Origin: an uncultured Aurantimonas sp.
GTDB taxonomy: Bacteria; Pseudomonadota; Alphaproteobacteria; Rhizobiales; Rhizobiaceae
NCBI GenBank assembly: GCA_947488615.1
Contig: CANKZU010000002.1
Span: forward strand, 124,001-188,000
Direction of reading: 5' to 3'
Length of the DNA: 64,000 nucleotides
The position numbers and the translations under genes are program-made. Shown piece after piece: positions 1 through 11,491 of this stretch (position 1 is its first letter; each line of letters opens with the position of its first letter). A model generated the notes under the pieces. That model ran no database searches and was not told where the DNA came from. It saw only the letters and a program-made list of their open reading frames with translations.

Positions 1-840
1 GCGCGCGTTCTGGCCGAGCGGGGCGAGAGGGTCGTCGTGCTGGAAGCCTCCGGCGCGGCGGGCGGCCAGGTGCTGCTCGCCGCGCGCAATCCGCGCCGGC
101 GCGAATTGGCCGGGATCATCGACTGGCGGCTCGCCGAACTTGACCGGCTTGGCGTCGACATCCGATATAACGTCTTCGCCGAAGCCGACGACGTTCTGGC
201 GCAGCAGCCGGACATCGTCGTCATCGCGACGGGCGGACTGCCGCAGAACCCGGCGCTGGAGGAGGGCGACGATCTCGTCCTGTCGAGCTGGGACATCCTG
301 TCCGGCGCGGTGAAGCCGGAGGGGCCGGTGCTGCTCTTCGACGACAATGGCGGTCATCAGGGCATGAGCGCGGCGGAGATGATCGCCAAGGCGGGCGCGG
401 CGCTCGAAATCGTCTCGCCCGAACGCTTCTTCGCGCCGGAGATCGGCGGCATGAACCACGTGCCCTACGCCAGGGCCTTTGCCGCGCATGGCGTGACGGT
501 GACGATCAACAAGCGGCTGAAGGCGGTAAGGCGGGACGGCAATGGTTTGGTCGCGGTTCTCGGGTCGGACTTCGACCCCGGCCACAGGGCGGAGCGGGCG
601 GTACGGCAGGTGGTCGTCGAGCACGGCACGACGGCGATGGACGACCTCTATCACGCGCTGAAGCCGGCCTCGCGCAATCGCGGCGCGGTCGACTATGGCG
701 CGCTGATCGCCCGGAGGCAGCCACTGCCGGTCCGCGATCCCGAAGCACGCTATGCGCTGGTGCGGATCGGCGACGCGATTGCGTCGCGCAATATCCACGC
801 GGCGATCTACGACGGCTTGCGCTACGGCCGGCTGATTTAA
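1..840 (+). CDS. NADH:flavin oxidoreductase/dienoyl-CoA reductase-type protein, C-terminal part (5' cut by window)
   Basis: The reading frame is open from the first base, so the gene starts outside the window; 279 residues are visible. It begins inside a dinucleotide-binding fold (VVVLEAS followed by GGQV, around residues 10-25) and continues with VIATGG near residue 77, the usual signature of the FAD/NAD(P)-binding half of two-domain Old Yellow Enzyme relatives such as 2,4-dienoyl-CoA reductase and N-methylproline or trimethylamine demethylases. The missing N-terminal half would hold the FMN barrel. Residues near 30 (AARNPRRRELAGIIDW) resemble the amine or N-methylproline demethylase branch more than fatty-acid dienoyl reductases, but the substrate cannot be fixed from the C-terminal half alone. 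No partner gene is visible downstream on this strand. Confidence 0.75.
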   Translation, partial: ARVLAERGERVVVLEASGAAGGQVLLAARNPRRRELAGIIDWRLAELDRLGVDIRYNVFAEADDVLAQQPDIVVIATGGLPQNPALEEGDDLVLSSWDILSGAVKPEGPVLLFDDNGGHQGMSAAEMIAKAGAALEIVSPERFFAPEIGGMNHVPYARAFAAHGVTVTINKRLKAVRRDGNGLVAVLGSDFDPGHRAERAVRQVVVEHGTTAMDDLYHALKPASRNRGAVDYGALIARRQPLPVRDPEARYALVRIGDAIASRNIHAAIYDGLRYGRLI

Positions 841-969
841 GTCCGCAAGATCACAGCGACCGCGCGACTCTCAGCTTGACGCCTCTCAGTTGCCGCGCGG
901 TCGCATGAGTGGTTGAACCTTATGCGCCAGTTCGAACCGCTTCGCTTATCTCTCCCAGAATTCGCAGAG

Positions 970-1452
970 CTATCTGCCGTCAAGCTCGGGGGTCGCTTTC
1001 GGCCCACCGTTCAAATCTGCGATGAGCGCTTTCATCTCGGCGATCTCGAGACGTTGCGCCTTGATGATGTCGTCGGCGAGCTTGCGAACGCGCGGGTCGG
1101 TGATGTCGGCCCGTTCGCTGGTGAGAATGGCGATGGAATGATGGGGAATCATCGCTTGCATGTAATCGACATCGTCCACCGTCACCTGGCTCCGTACCAG
1201 ATAGAGGACCGCCGCGAAGGCCAGGAAGGCGCCGACGAAGATGCCGATATTCGCACTTTTGTTCGGATACATCCCGAGCATGTAGGCGAGCATCACGACG
1301 ACCATCGTCGTTCCCATCAGCAAGGCGACGTAGGCGCGGGTCTCGCTGAAGAACGCATGATCGACGATGTCGAAGCTCGTTAGGTAGGTGATCCCGAACA
1401 TCAGAACGACGGAGGTTCCGACCATAAGGAACAGTTTTACGTAATTCGACAT
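970..1452 (-). CDS. DUF305 domain membrane protein
   Basis: 160 residues. Three hydrophobic segments lie in the first 90 residues (about 5-22, 35-58 and 65-85), followed by a short soluble DUF305 helix with the family's MIPHHSIAI motif near residues 101-109. Proteins of this family are often found beside copper or heavy-metal resistance genes; this one sits directly downstream of the copper ATPase on the same strand, 75 bases away, so the two probably form one unit. The ATG at 1452 was chosen over an upstream in-frame start because the protein then begins MSNYVKL, as relatives do, and a purine-rich AGAGAAGAA lies just upstream. The biochemical role is unknown; metal handling is inference from context. 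Confidence 0.85.
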   Translation of the reverse strand: MSNYVKLFLMVGTSVVLMFGITYLTSFDIVDHAFFSETRAYVALLMGTTMVVVMLAYMLGMYPNKSANIGIFVGAFLAFAAVLYLVRSQVTVDDVDYMQAMIPHHSIAILTSERADITDPRVRKLADDIIKAQRLEIAEMKALIADLNGGPKATPELDGR

Positions 1453-1527
1453 GAGGCGATTCTTCTCTTTCTCTCTGCTTCGTGGGTAGTGGACGAGTGG
1501 TTGAGCCAACCTATGAAAGGGCGGCTG

Positions 1528-4068
<2,541 letters not shown>

Positions 4069-4130
4069 ACGGGGCGTCCTTCTGAAGAAGAGGAAGACTG
4101 GCGAGATCGGGAGCGATGGGTCGTCCAGGC

Positions 4131-4161
4131 TATTTGGTCCTTCCAGTTGCTGGAAGGTCAA
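4131..4161 (-). promoter_or_regulatory. CueR-type (MerR family) copper promoter and operator
   Basis: On the minus strand a TTGACC -35 box (4156-4161) is followed after exactly 19 bases by CAAATA (4131-4136). The spacer holds the inverted repeat CCTTCCAG-N3-CTGGAAGG (4139-4157). The overlong 19-bp spacer and the CCTTCC/GGAAGG dyad match promoters activated by CueR, such as that of E. coli copA. It lies about 63 bases upstream of the copper ATPase start. No cueR gene is present in this window, so the activator must be encoded elsewhere. Confidence 0.8.
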
Positions 4162-4341
4162 GGGACGCTGTCGTCAGCCCAGCCGCGATGCCGGAAACGA
4201 CCCATCGCCGGCCGGCTGGCGGCTTTGCCATCGGTCGGTTTGTGGTGCGTCCGGACTTTTCCTCGGTGAATTGCGTTGTATGGTCCGCCGGAGCGGGGCG
4301 CCGTGGGGGCTTTGGCGCTCATCATTCGCAAGGGGTTCTTC

Positions 4342-5322
4342 ATGAAGACGATCAAGCTTGGCCGTACCGGCCTCGATGTCACGCCGCTCTGCCTCGGCTG
4401 CATGAGCTACGGTACACCCGACGCCGGGACGCATTCCTGGTCGATGCCCGAAGAGGAGAGCCGGCCGTTCATCCGCCGGGCGATCGAGCTTGGGATCAAC
4501 TTTTTCGACACCGCCAACACCTATTCGGCCGGCAGCAGCGAGGAGATCGTTGGGCGGGCGCTGAAGGACTTCGGCAACCGCGACGAACTGGTCATCGCCA
4601 CCAAGGTGTTCAACCGTATGCATGACGGCCCGAACGGCATGGGGCTATCGCGCAAGGCGATCTTCAGCGAGATCGACAAGAGCCTTAAACGGCTCGGCAC
4701 CGACTATGTCGACCTCTATCAGATCCATCGCTGGGACTACCGAACGCCGATCGAGGAAACGCTGGAAGCGCTGCACGATGTCGTCAAGGCGGGCAAGGCC
4801 CGCTACATTGGTGCGTCCTCCATGCATGCCTGGCAGTTCGCCAAGGCGCTGCATCTGTCGCAAAAGCATGGGTGGACGCGATTCGTGACCATGCAGAATC
4901 ATCTGAACCTGCTCTGCCGGGAGGAAGAGCGCGAGATGCTGCCGCTGTGCCGGGACGAAGGCATCGGCGTGATTCCATGGTCGCCGATGGCACGCGGGCG
5001 CCTGACCCGCGCCTGGGACGAGACCACCCCTCGCTTCGATACCGACGAAGTCGCCAAGAAGCTGTACCGCGTCCACGAGGATGCCGAGAAGGCGATCATC
5101 GACGCGGTTGGCGAGATCGCGGAGGCGCGCGGCGTTGCGCGGGCGCAGGTGGCGCTCGCCTGGACGCGCCGGAAACCGGGCGTGACGGCGCCGATCGTCG
5201 GCGCGACCAAGATGCGGCATCTCGACGACGCCGTCGCGTCCCTCGATATCGAACTGACCGCGGACGAGATCGCCGCGCTGGAAGCGCCCTATCTGCCGCG
5301 TGCGGTGGCTGGCTTTCAGTAA
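4342..5322 (+). CDS. Aldo/keto reductase
   Basis: 326 residues, the usual length for the AKR (beta/alpha)8 barrel family that reduces carbonyls with NADPH. The catalytic tetrad is visible: Asp56 (FDTANTYS), Tyr61, Lys88 (IATKVF) and His129 (YQIHRWD). It starts with KLGRTGLDV, and the cofactor-binding C-terminal part (PIVGATKMRHLDDA) is intact. It is closest in style to the YajO/YhdN-type oxidoreductases; the physiological substrate cannot be inferred. The ATG at 4342 follows AAGGGG by six bases; an upstream start at 4276 would add a tail unlike the family. It is transcribed away from the copper ATPase and has its own intergenic region of about 270 bases. Confidence 0.93.
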   Translation: MKTIKLGRTGLDVTPLCLGCMSYGTPDAGTHSWSMPEEESRPFIRRAIELGINFFDTANTYSAGSSEEIVGRALKDFGNRDELVIATKVFNRMHDGPNGMGLSRKAIFSEIDKSLKRLGTDYVDLYQIHRWDYRTPIEETLEALHDVVKAGKARYIGASSMHAWQFAKALHLSQKHGWTRFVTMQNHLNLLCREEEREMLPLCRDEGIGVIPWSPMARGRLTRAWDETTPRFDTDEVAKKLYRVHEDAEKAIIDAVGEIAEARGVARAQVALAWTRRKPGVTAPIVGATKMRHLDDAVASLDIELTADEIAALEAPYLPRAVAGFQ

Positions 5323-5495
5323 GCCGCGACCCGGAGCAGCGCGTCAGGGACGAAATTGCCGCCGCACGCCTTTCAAACCCGCCTCCGCGGTCACATCTAT
5401 GCTTGATCCGAGCGTCGGCGCCGGGCGTCGGCTCCGCCGGCGTTTGGGCGGGAGCGCCCTCGGATCGCTGGTGGGACGTTTCGAAAGGGTCTGGC

Positions 5496-6518
5496 ATGGA
5501 TGTGCCGATGTGGGTGTGGCTGGCGACGATCGGGGGGGTCGGCGCGCTCTTTCTGTTCGATTTTTTCGTCCATGTCCGCAAACTCCATCATCCCTCCCTC
5601 AAGGAAGCCGGCGTCTGGTCCACGGTCTACATTGTTCTCGCGCTCGTATTCGGGGCGGGGCTCTGGTGGGTGTGGGGACACGATCACGGGGTGGAGTATC
5701 TGGCCGGCTACATCACCGAAAAGAGCTTGTCGGTCGACAATCTGTTCGTCTTCGTCATCATCATGGCGAAGTTTCAGGTGCCGGCCAGCTTCCAGCAGAA
5801 GGCGCTTCTGATCGGTATCGTGATCGCGCTTCTCATGCGCGGCGTCTTCATCGCCGTCGGTGCCGCCGCGATCGAGCAATTTTCCTGGGTGTTCTATCTC
5901 TTCGGCATCTTCCTTCTGTGGACAGCCTATACCTTGGCCAAGGAGAGCCTGACGGGCGGCCATATCCAGGGTGAGGACTATGAGCCGAACGCGGTGGTCA
6001 AATTCATCGAGCGGCGGTTTCCGGTCACCGACGATTATCGGCGCGCCGCCCTCTTCGTCCGTGAAAAGGGACGGCTGCTGGTGACGCCGATGTTCGTGGT
6101 GATCGTCGCTCTCGGCGTGACAGACTTGCTGTTCGCGTTCGATTCCATTCCCGCGATCTACGGCCTGACGGAGGAGCCCTATATCGTCTTCACCGCGAAC
6201 GCCTTCGCGCTGCTCGGACTTCTGCAGCTGTACTTTCTCATTGGCGGGCTGCTCGATCGGCTCGTCTATCTGGGCGCGGGTCTGGCGTTGATCCTTGCCT
6301 TCATCGGGGTCAAGCTGGTCTTCCACGCCATGGAGAAGAACACGCTGCCCTTCATCAATGGCGGCCAAGGCATCGAGGCGATGCCGCATATTTCGACCTG
6401 GCTGTCGCTTGTGATCATCGTATCCATCCTGGCCATCACGACAATCGCGAGTCTCGTCGCGAGCCGGAAGGGATCGAAATCCGTCGAGCATGTGGCGCGG
6501 ATCGAAGAGCAAGCCTGA
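5496..6518 (+). CDS. TerC family integral membrane protein
   Basis: 340 residues with about eight hydrophobic segments. It has the TerC/Alx hallmarks: SVDNLFVF in the third helix and DLLFAFDSIPA in the sixth, both with conserved acidic residues inside the membrane. Family members take part in metal ion (manganese, tellurite) homeostasis or in membrane protein metalation; Alx of E. coli is pH- and Mn-responsive. Which role applies here is unknown. The start at 5496 (MDVPMWVW) follows GAAAGGG by six bases. The much longer open frame upstream overlaps the aldo/keto reductase and is an artefact. The F0 operon starts only 20 bases downstream. Confidence 0.95.
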   Translation: MDVPMWVWLATIGGVGALFLFDFFVHVRKLHHPSLKEAGVWSTVYIVLALVFGAGLWWVWGHDHGVEYLAGYITEKSLSVDNLFVFVIIMAKFQVPASFQQKALLIGIVIALLMRGVFIAVGAAAIEQFSWVFYLFGIFLLWTAYTLAKESLTGGHIQGEDYEPNAVVKFIERRFPVTDDYRRAALFVREKGRLLVTPMFVVIVALGVTDLLFAFDSIPAIYGLTEEPYIVFTANAFALLGLLQLYFLIGGLLDRLVYLGAGLALILAFIGVKLVFHAMEKNTLPFINGGQGIEAMPHISTWLSLVIIVSILAITTIASLVASRKGSKSVEHVARIEEQA

Positions 6519-6538
6519 CCGAAAACTGGGGATTGCCA

Positions 6539-6910
6539 ATGACATCGGAACGCGACCCGAATCGCGTCGAGCCGGAGACGGTGTCCTCCGGCGAGGATGC
6601 CGAGTGGTCGGCGCGACGCGACGACCTGTCGAAACGGCTGGCCGAACAGCGGCGGCGTCTTCCGGAAAATCGTGAGCCGGCCAACCGCTCCCAGGGCATG
6701 CGCGGCGCCGCCCAGGGCCTCAAGGTCGCCAGCGAGTTCGTCGCCGGCATCTTGGTCGGGGCGGCGATCGGGTATTTCATCGATCAGCTCGCCGGCACCA
6801 GCCCCTTCGGTCTCATCGTCTTTCTGCTGCTCGGATTTGCCGCGGGCGTCCTCAATGTGATCCGTGGGATTTCCGGAAACGGCTCCCCCGGCGACCCCGG
6901 TCAGCCGTGA
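6539..6910 (+). CDS. atpI: AtpI, F0F1-ATPase assembly-associated protein
   Basis: 123 residues. A charged N-terminal half (to about residue 55) is followed by two transmembrane helices (about 60-80 and 87-107) joined by a short loop, typical of the AtpI/AtpZ family in alphaproteobacteria. AtpI has been linked to c-ring assembly and Mg2+ handling and is the usual first gene of the F0 operon, as here just before atpB. The ATG at 6539 follows CTGGGGA; a TTG two codons upstream is a possible alternative. Sequence conservation in this family is low, so the call rests partly on position and topology. Confidence 0.85.
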   Translation: MTSERDPNRVEPETVSSGEDAEWSARRDDLSKRLAEQRRRLPENREPANRSQGMRGAAQGLKVASEFVAGILVGAAIGYFIDQLAGTSPFGLIVFLLLGFAAGVLNVIRGISGNGSPGDPGQP

Positions 6911-7040
6911 CAGATCGCCTCGCGGAACAGCCCGTTCGTCGCAAACCCGCGCCGGGGGAGTTGCGAAGCGCGGTTGGGGACGCTATGGGCATGGCGGCCC
7001 TCGCCGGGCCACGCCGTGAATTGATGAAGGGCCCGAGAGT

Positions 7041-7799
7041 TTGGCAACCAATCCAACCGATCCGATCCACCAGTTTGAGATTTCCAAGATCGTGCCGATC
7101 GAGATTGGCAATCTGGATTTCTCCTTCACCAATTCGGCGCTGTTCATGGTGCTGACCGTCGCGATCACGACGGCCCTCCTGTATTATTCGACGCGCGGCC
7201 GTGGCCTCGTGCCGAGCCGTGTCCAGTCGATGACGGAGCTGTCCTACGAGTTCGTCGCCAACATGCTGCGTGACGCGGCGGGCACGGGGGGCATGAAATT
7301 CTTCCCCTTCGTGTTCTCGCTGTTCATGTTCATCCTGGTCGCGAACCTTCTGGGAATGGTGCCGTATTTCTTCACGGTCACCAGCCATCTGATCGTGACA
7401 TTCGCCCTAGCGATGCTGGTGATGGGCGTCGTGGTCGTCTACGGCTTCATGAAGCACGGACTGGGCTTTTTCAAACTCTTCGTGCCGGAGGGCGTGCCAG
7501 GCATCCTCATGCCGCTGGTGGTGATGATCGAGGTGATCTCGTTCCTGTCCCGGCCGGTCTCGCTCTCGGTTCGTCTCTTCGCCAACATGCTGGCGGGCCA
7601 CATAACGCTGAAGGTGTTTTCCGGATTCGTCGTGTCGCTGAGCGCCTTCGGCGCGCTCGGGATCGCCGGATCGATCCTGCCGCTGGCCATGGCCGTCGCG
7701 CTCACGGCGCTCGAATTTCTGGTCGCCGCGCTTCAGGCATACGTCTTCGCCGTTCTGACCTGTATGTATCTGAACGACGCGATACATCCGGGCCACTGA
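7041..7799 (+). CDS. atpB: ATP synthase F0 subunit a
   Basis: 252 residues, the stator channel subunit that moves protons across the inner membrane against the c-ring. Five to six hydrophobic helices are visible, and the essential arginine lies in [10 protein letters not shown] (Arg178), with the following AGH and the C-terminal [17 protein letters not shown] helix as in other a subunits. Translation starts at a TTG at 7041; a purine-rich GAAGGG lies about a dozen bases upstream and no in-frame ATG precedes the conserved HQFEI segment. It is second in the operon atpI-atpB-atpE-b'-b, the arrangement found in alphaproteobacteria, where F1 genes lie elsewhere. Confidence 0.97.
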   Translation: MATNPTDPIHQFEISKIVPIEIGNLDFSFTNSALFMVLTVAITTALLYYSTRGRGLVPSRVQSMTELSYEFVANMLRDAAGTGGMKFFPFVFSLFMFILVANLLGMVPYFFTVTSHLIVTFALAMLVMGVVVVYGFMKHGLGFFKLFVPEGVPGILMPLVVMIEVISFLSRPVSLSVRLFANMLAGHITLKVFSGFVVSLSAFGALGIAGSILPLAMAVALTALEFLVAALQAYVFAVLTCMYLNDAIHPGH

Positions 7800-7881
7800 T
7801 AACTGGCCTCCAGATAAACCCATGGCGGCTGCAAGGCCGCCGACATCCACCGCAATCGGACAATTTCAAAGGAGTTTTGAC

Positions 7882-8109
7882 ATGGAAGCGGACGCAGCAA
7901 AGTTCATCGGCGCAGGTCTTGCAACGCTCGGCATGGGCGGCGCGGCCATTGGCCTCGGCAACATCTTCGGTCAGTATCTGGCGGGCGCGCTGCGCAATCC
8001 GTCGGCCGCCGACGGCCAGTTCGGCCGCCTGATCTTCGGCTTCGCGGTGACGGAAGCGCTCGGCATCTTCGCGCTGCTGGTCGCTCTTCTGCTGCTGTTC
8101 GCCGTCTGA
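7882..8109 (+). CDS. atpE: ATP synthase F0 subunit c
   Basis: 75 residues forming the two-helix hairpin of the proton-driven rotor ring. The first helix is glycine-rich (about 10-33), the polar loop carries RNP (38-40), and the proton-binding carboxylate is Glu58 in the second helix (AVTEALGIF). A strong AAAGGAG ribosome binding site precedes the ATG at 7882, consistent with the high translation this subunit needs. The 82 bases between atpB and atpE have no reading frame of note. Confidence 0.98.
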   Translation: MEADAAKFIGAGLATLGMGGAAIGLGNIFGQYLAGALRNPSAADGQFGRLIFGFAVTEALGIFALLVALLLLFAV

Positions 8110-8182
8110 TCGGCATTCGCCAATTTGAGACGCGACGACCGGCGGTAAATCCTGCCGCCGGTCCGCTTTGCCGGAGCCACCG

Positions 8183-8788
8183 ATGTTCGTAAGTCAAGCC
8201 TTGGCGCAGACTGAAAATCCAGACGCCGTCGATCTGCCTCCCGCCAGCGACACGGCGGCCGCGCATGGCGAGACGATCGCCATCGAAGGCGAACACGAAG
8301 GCGTTTTCCCGCCGTTCAACAGCGAATTCTTTGCCTCGCAGTTACTCTGGCTGGCGATCACCTTCGGCGTGTTTTACCTGATTCTGCAGAAGGTCATTCT
8401 GCCGCGGATCGCGGGTGTTCTGGAAAATCGGCGTGATCGCATCGCGCTCGATCTGGAGGCCGCCGAGCGGATGAAGTCCGATGCGGACGAAGCCCAGGCC
8501 GCCTACGAGCAGGAGCTGGCGGAGGCGCGTGATCGCTCCCACAAGATCGCTCATGACGCTCGCGACTCGGCACGCGAAGACGCCGAGCAGGAGCGCAAGC
8601 GCCTTGACCTGCAGTTGGACGAAAAACTGGAAGCGGCCCAGACCCGCATCGCCGAGATCAAGACCGAGGCGATGAAGGATGTCGGCGTCATCGCCGAGGA
8701 CACGGCAGACGCCATTCTGCGCGAGGTCGCGCAGCTCGAGGTCTCGCGCGACGAAATCGCCGGCGCCGTGACGGCCGTCCGTAGCTGA
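8183..8788 (+). CDS. atpG: ATP synthase F0 subunit b' (second b-type stator subunit)
   Basis: 201 residues. An N-terminal extension of about 50 acidic residues precedes one transmembrane helix (LLWLAITFGVFYLILQKVIL, about 55-75), then a long Glu/Ala/Lys/Arg-rich coiled coil to the end, the shape of a peripheral-stalk b subunit. Photosynthetic and alphaproteobacterial ATPases carry two unlike b subunits; this longer first one matches b'. The ATG at 8183 follows GGAG; an in-frame TTG at 8168 is possible but less likely. The next gene follows after seven bases. Confidence 0.93.
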   Translation: MFVSQALAQTENPDAVDLPPASDTAAAHGETIAIEGEHEGVFPPFNSEFFASQLLWLAITFGVFYLILQKVILPRIAGVLENRRDRIALDLEAAERMKSDADEAQAAYEQELAEARDRSHKIAHDARDSAREDAEQERKRLDLQLDEKLEAAQTRIAEIKTEAMKDVGVIAEDTADAILREVAQLEVSRDEIAGAVTAVRS

Positions 8789-8795
8789 GGAGACG

Positions 8796-9278
8796 ATGAT
8801 GGACAATTCATTCTGGGCCTTCGTCGCCCTCGTCATCTTTCTGGGGCTCGTCTGGTATCTGAAGGCCCCGGCTAAGGTCGGCAAGTCGCTCGACGACCGG
8901 GCGGCGCGGATCCGAAACGAGATCGAGGAGGCGCGGGAGCTGAAGGAGGAGGCCAAGCAGCAGCTGGCCGAATATCAGCGCCGTCGCCAGGAGGCAGAGC
9001 AGGAAGCCAAGGACATCGTCGCCGCCGCCAAGCGGGAAGCGGCGCTGTTGCTCGAGGACGCCAATCGCAAGAACGAGGAATATGTCGCCCGGCGCACGGC
9101 CATGGCGGAAACCAAGATCGCCCAGGCCGAAGGCGACGCCGTGGCCGAAGTGCGGGCATCGGCCGTCAATCTCGCCGTCGCGGCGGCCGCCAAGGTTCTG
9201 GCGGACCGCAATTCGGGAAGCGAGGCCGGCCGTTTCATCGACGAATCGATCGGCGAAGTCCGCAAGCGCCTGAACTGA
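8796..9278 (+). CDS. atpF: ATP synthase F0 subunit b
   Basis: 160 residues with a short periplasmic N-terminus, one transmembrane helix (about 5-22) and a continuous charged coiled coil, the peripheral stalk that holds F1 against rotation. It pairs with the b' subunit encoded just before it. The tail RFIDESIGEVRKRLN is the kind of delta-subunit contact seen at the end of alphaproteobacterial b subunits. The start has two consecutive ATG codons (8796 and 8799) behind GAGGAGA. It is the last gene of the F0 operon, closed by the terminator about 40 bases downstream. Confidence 0.95.
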   Translation: MMDNSFWAFVALVIFLGLVWYLKAPAKVGKSLDDRAARIRNEIEEARELKEEAKQQLAEYQRRRQEAEQEAKDIVAAAKREAALLLEDANRKNEEYVARRTAMAETKIAQAEGDAVAEVRASAVNLAVAAAAKVLADRNSGSEAGRFIDESIGEVRKRLN

Positions 9279-9319
9279 GCGCTGCCGCGACACCCGCGGC
9301 GTGCGGAAAGATTTTGACG

Positions 9320-9345
9320 AAGGGTCGCCATGGGCGGCCCTTTTT
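9320..9345 (+). terminator. Rho-independent terminator of the F0 operon
   Basis: AAGGGTCGCC (9320-9329), loop ATG, GGCGGCCCTT (9333-9342): a ten-pair stem with a single G-T pair, running into TTTTT (9341-9345). It lies 42 bases after the atpF stop and between convergent genes. Confidence 0.8.
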
Positions 9346-9380
9346 CGTTGCGGGCAGCCTTCCGCGGCCGGACCGATGCT

Positions 9381-10070
9381 CTATTCGGCGGCGTCGAGAA
9401 GATCGGCGCGCAACGGCCGGAAGCTCATCCGGTGGAGCGGGCTCGGCCCGAGGCGGGCGATCGCCGCAAGATGCTCGGGCGTGCCGTAGCCCATGTGGCG
9501 GGAAAAGCCGTAACCAGTGAAAACGCCGCAGGCGCGGCACATGATGCGGTCGCGAGTAATCTTCGCGACGATCGAGGCCGCCGCGATGGACAGCGACAGC
9601 GCGTCGCCGGAAATCACGGCGGTGCCGGGACAGCGCAGCAGCGGCGGTATATCGCGGCCGTCGACAAGCACATGGCAGGCCGCCTGAGGCAGTGCGTGCA
9701 GCGCGCGCCGCATGGCGATCAGCGTCGCGCCACGAATGTTGAAGCGATCGATCTCCGCTGCGCTCGCAGAAGCGATGCCGACATGGGCCGTGGCCAGAAT
9801 CTCGGCGAAAAGCCGCTCGCGCTCGGCGGCATTCAGCTTCTTGGAATCGTCGAGGCCGGTCGGCAGCCGGTCGCGGTCGAGCACGACGGCCGCGGCCACC
9901 ACGGGGCCCGCCAGCGGACCTCGCCCCGCCTCGTCGATCCCGGCGATGCAACGCAAGCCGCTGTCGATCAGAACCGCCTCGCGGACATAGTCGGGGCCGG
10001 TCCGCGTCGCGGCCTTGCGGCGCCCGGCGGGTTTGGAAAAAACGGGAGAATCGGAAGAACGGCGAGCCAT
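9381..10070 (-). CDS. rnhB: Ribonuclease HII
   Basis: 229 residues. It cleaves RNA in RNA-DNA hybrids and removes misincorporated ribonucleotides. The signature [12 protein letters not shown] (Asp46-Glu47) opens the domain, followed by DSKKL, the VDGRD aspartate near 139 and [10 protein letters not shown] near 163-172, together giving the DEDD metal site. The C-terminal [16 protein letters not shown] segment is the usual substrate-recognition end. The ATG at 10070 gives a normal-length basic N-terminal tail; in-frame starts at 10091 and 10106 are alternatives. It converges on the F0 operon; the radical SAM gene lies 139 bases upstream on the same strand. Confidence 0.95.
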   Translation of the reverse strand: MARRSSDSPVFSKPAGRRKAATRTGPDYVREAVLIDSGLRCIAGIDEAGRGPLAGPVVAAAVVLDRDRLPTGLDDSKKLNAAERERLFAEILATAHVGIASASAAEIDRFNIRGATLIAMRRALHALPQAACHVLVDGRDIPPLLRCPGTAVISGDALSLSIAAASIVAKITRDRIMCRACGVFTGYGFSRHMGYGTPEHLAAIARLGPSPLHRMSFRPLRADLLDAAE

Positions 10071-10209
10071 GATGCGGCAAGGCTCGCGCATTCTCCGATT
10101 CTCCACAAGTCTCGCCGTGTTCCGGGGGAAAAGAACCGGCGAGTGCGCCGGACCGCGAGGGGCGGGCGGCCAGACAACGAGCGGGGGGAGCGACTTCCCC
10201 GGGCTGGGA

Positions 10210-11367
10210 TCAGAGCAGCGCCAGTTGGACGCCGGCCCCCTTCGGCGGCGTGAACCGGTCGCATCTGAGTTCGGTGCGCGTTTCGTTGAGACCCAGTCGT
10301 CGGGCCGTCATTTCGAAGCGCCGCCGAATCTGGAACGCATAGGGTCCGGTGCCGCGCATCCGCTTGTTCCATTCGGCGTCGTAGTCCTTGCCATCGCGCA
10401 TCGAGCGCAGCAGCGACAGGACGTGCCGATAACGATTGGGGTAATGGCGCAGCAGCCATTCCTTGAACAGCGGCGAGACCTCCAGCGGCAGGCGCAAGAG
10501 CACATAGCCGACCTCGCGGGCGCCGGCCGTGCCGGCCGATTCGAGCACCCGTTCGATTTCCGAATCGGTCAGGCCGGGAATGATCGGCGCCATCATGGCC
10601 ATCGTCGGAATGCCGGCCTCACTGAGCGCCTTGATCGTCTCCAGCCGCTTGGCCGGCGTCGCCGCGCGCGGCTCCATGGCCCTGGCAAGGGTTCGGTCGA
10701 GGGTGGTCACCGACAGGGCGACCTTGGCCAATCCCTTGGCCGCCATGCGCTGGAGAATGTCGATGTCGCGCAGGACGAGCGCCGACTTGGTGACGATCCC
10801 GACCGGATGGTTGGCCGCTTCCAGCACCTCGAGGATTTCGCGCATGATCCCCCAGGTCTTCTCGACCGGCTGATAGGGGTCGGTATTGGTGCCGATGGCG
10901 ATGGACCGGACCTCGTAGCCCGGCTTCGACAATTCCCGTTCCAGAAGTTCGGCGGCATTCGGCTTGGCAAACAGCTTCGATTCGAAATCCAGCCCGGCGG
11001 AGAGCCCCATATAGGCGTGCGTCGGTCGCGCGAAACAGTAGACGCAGCCGTGCTCGCAACCCCGATACGGGTTCACCGAACGGTCGAACGAGATGTCGGG
11101 CGAATTGTTGCGGGTGATGATCGTCTTGGGCTTCTCGACCTGGACGTCGGTCTTGAACGCCGGCAGTTCGTCGAGACTGTTCCACTCGTCGTCAAAGGCA
11201 CTGCGCGCGAAAGGCTCGTAGCGACCGCTGGGATTGGTGCCCGCGCCGCGCCCCCGCCGCCGCTCGAAGCCGATCCGGACACCCGATTCGGCAATGATGT
11301 GATTGGCGATGTCGACACCGTCCGGTGCGGAGAAAGCCGCGCGATCGGCGCTGTTGATGTCCTGCAT
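10210..11367 (-). CDS. PA0069-family radical SAM protein
   Basis: 385 residues. The cluster-binding motif is C104-x3-C108-x2-C111 in a [12 protein letters not shown] context, typical of the SplB-like branch of radical SAM enzymes known as the PA0069 family, which also has the preceding SVNPYRG and the later TNTDPYQP. The substrate is not known; the similarity to spore photoproduct lyase suggests a nucleic-acid or DNA-repair link, which is only inference. The start at 11367 ([10 protein letters not shown]) follows GGAAGG by eight bases; an upstream frame to 11631 covers the divergent promoter and was rejected. The neighbouring gene rnhB is often found beside members of this family in rhizobia. 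Confidence 0.93.
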   Translation of the reverse strand: MQDINSADRAAFSAPDGVDIANHIIAESGVRIGFERRRGRGAGTNPSGRYEPFARSAFDDEWNSLDELPAFKTDVQVEKPKTIITRNNSPDISFDRSVNPYRGCEHGCVYCFARPTHAYMGLSAGLDFESKLFAKPNAAELLERELSKPGYEVRSIAIGTNTDPYQPVEKTWGIMREILEVLEAANHPVGIVTKSALVLRDIDILQRMAAKGLAKVALSVTTLDRTLARAMEPRAATPAKRLETIKALSEAGIPTMAMMAPIIPGLTDSEIERVLESAGTAGAREVGYVLLRLPLEVSPLFKEWLLRHYPNRYRHVLSLLRSMRDGKDYDAEWNKRMRGTGPYAFQIRRRFEMTARRLGLNETRTELRCDRFTPPKGAGVQLALL

Positions 11368-11491
11368 GGTCTGAACCTTCCGGCTCGCTCTGTCGATGTA
11401 TGAATAGAGTCCTAACCTCGCAAAAAGAACAATACAAGAACAAAAACGTTCCACCGCTGGTTTTTGGACGCGGGCTCGGCTAAGCGGGGAT

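Noticed and set aside
9330..10253. A 307-codon plus-strand frame antisense to rnhB
   Set aside because: RNase HII motifs are complete on the minus strand and the F0 terminator sits at its start.
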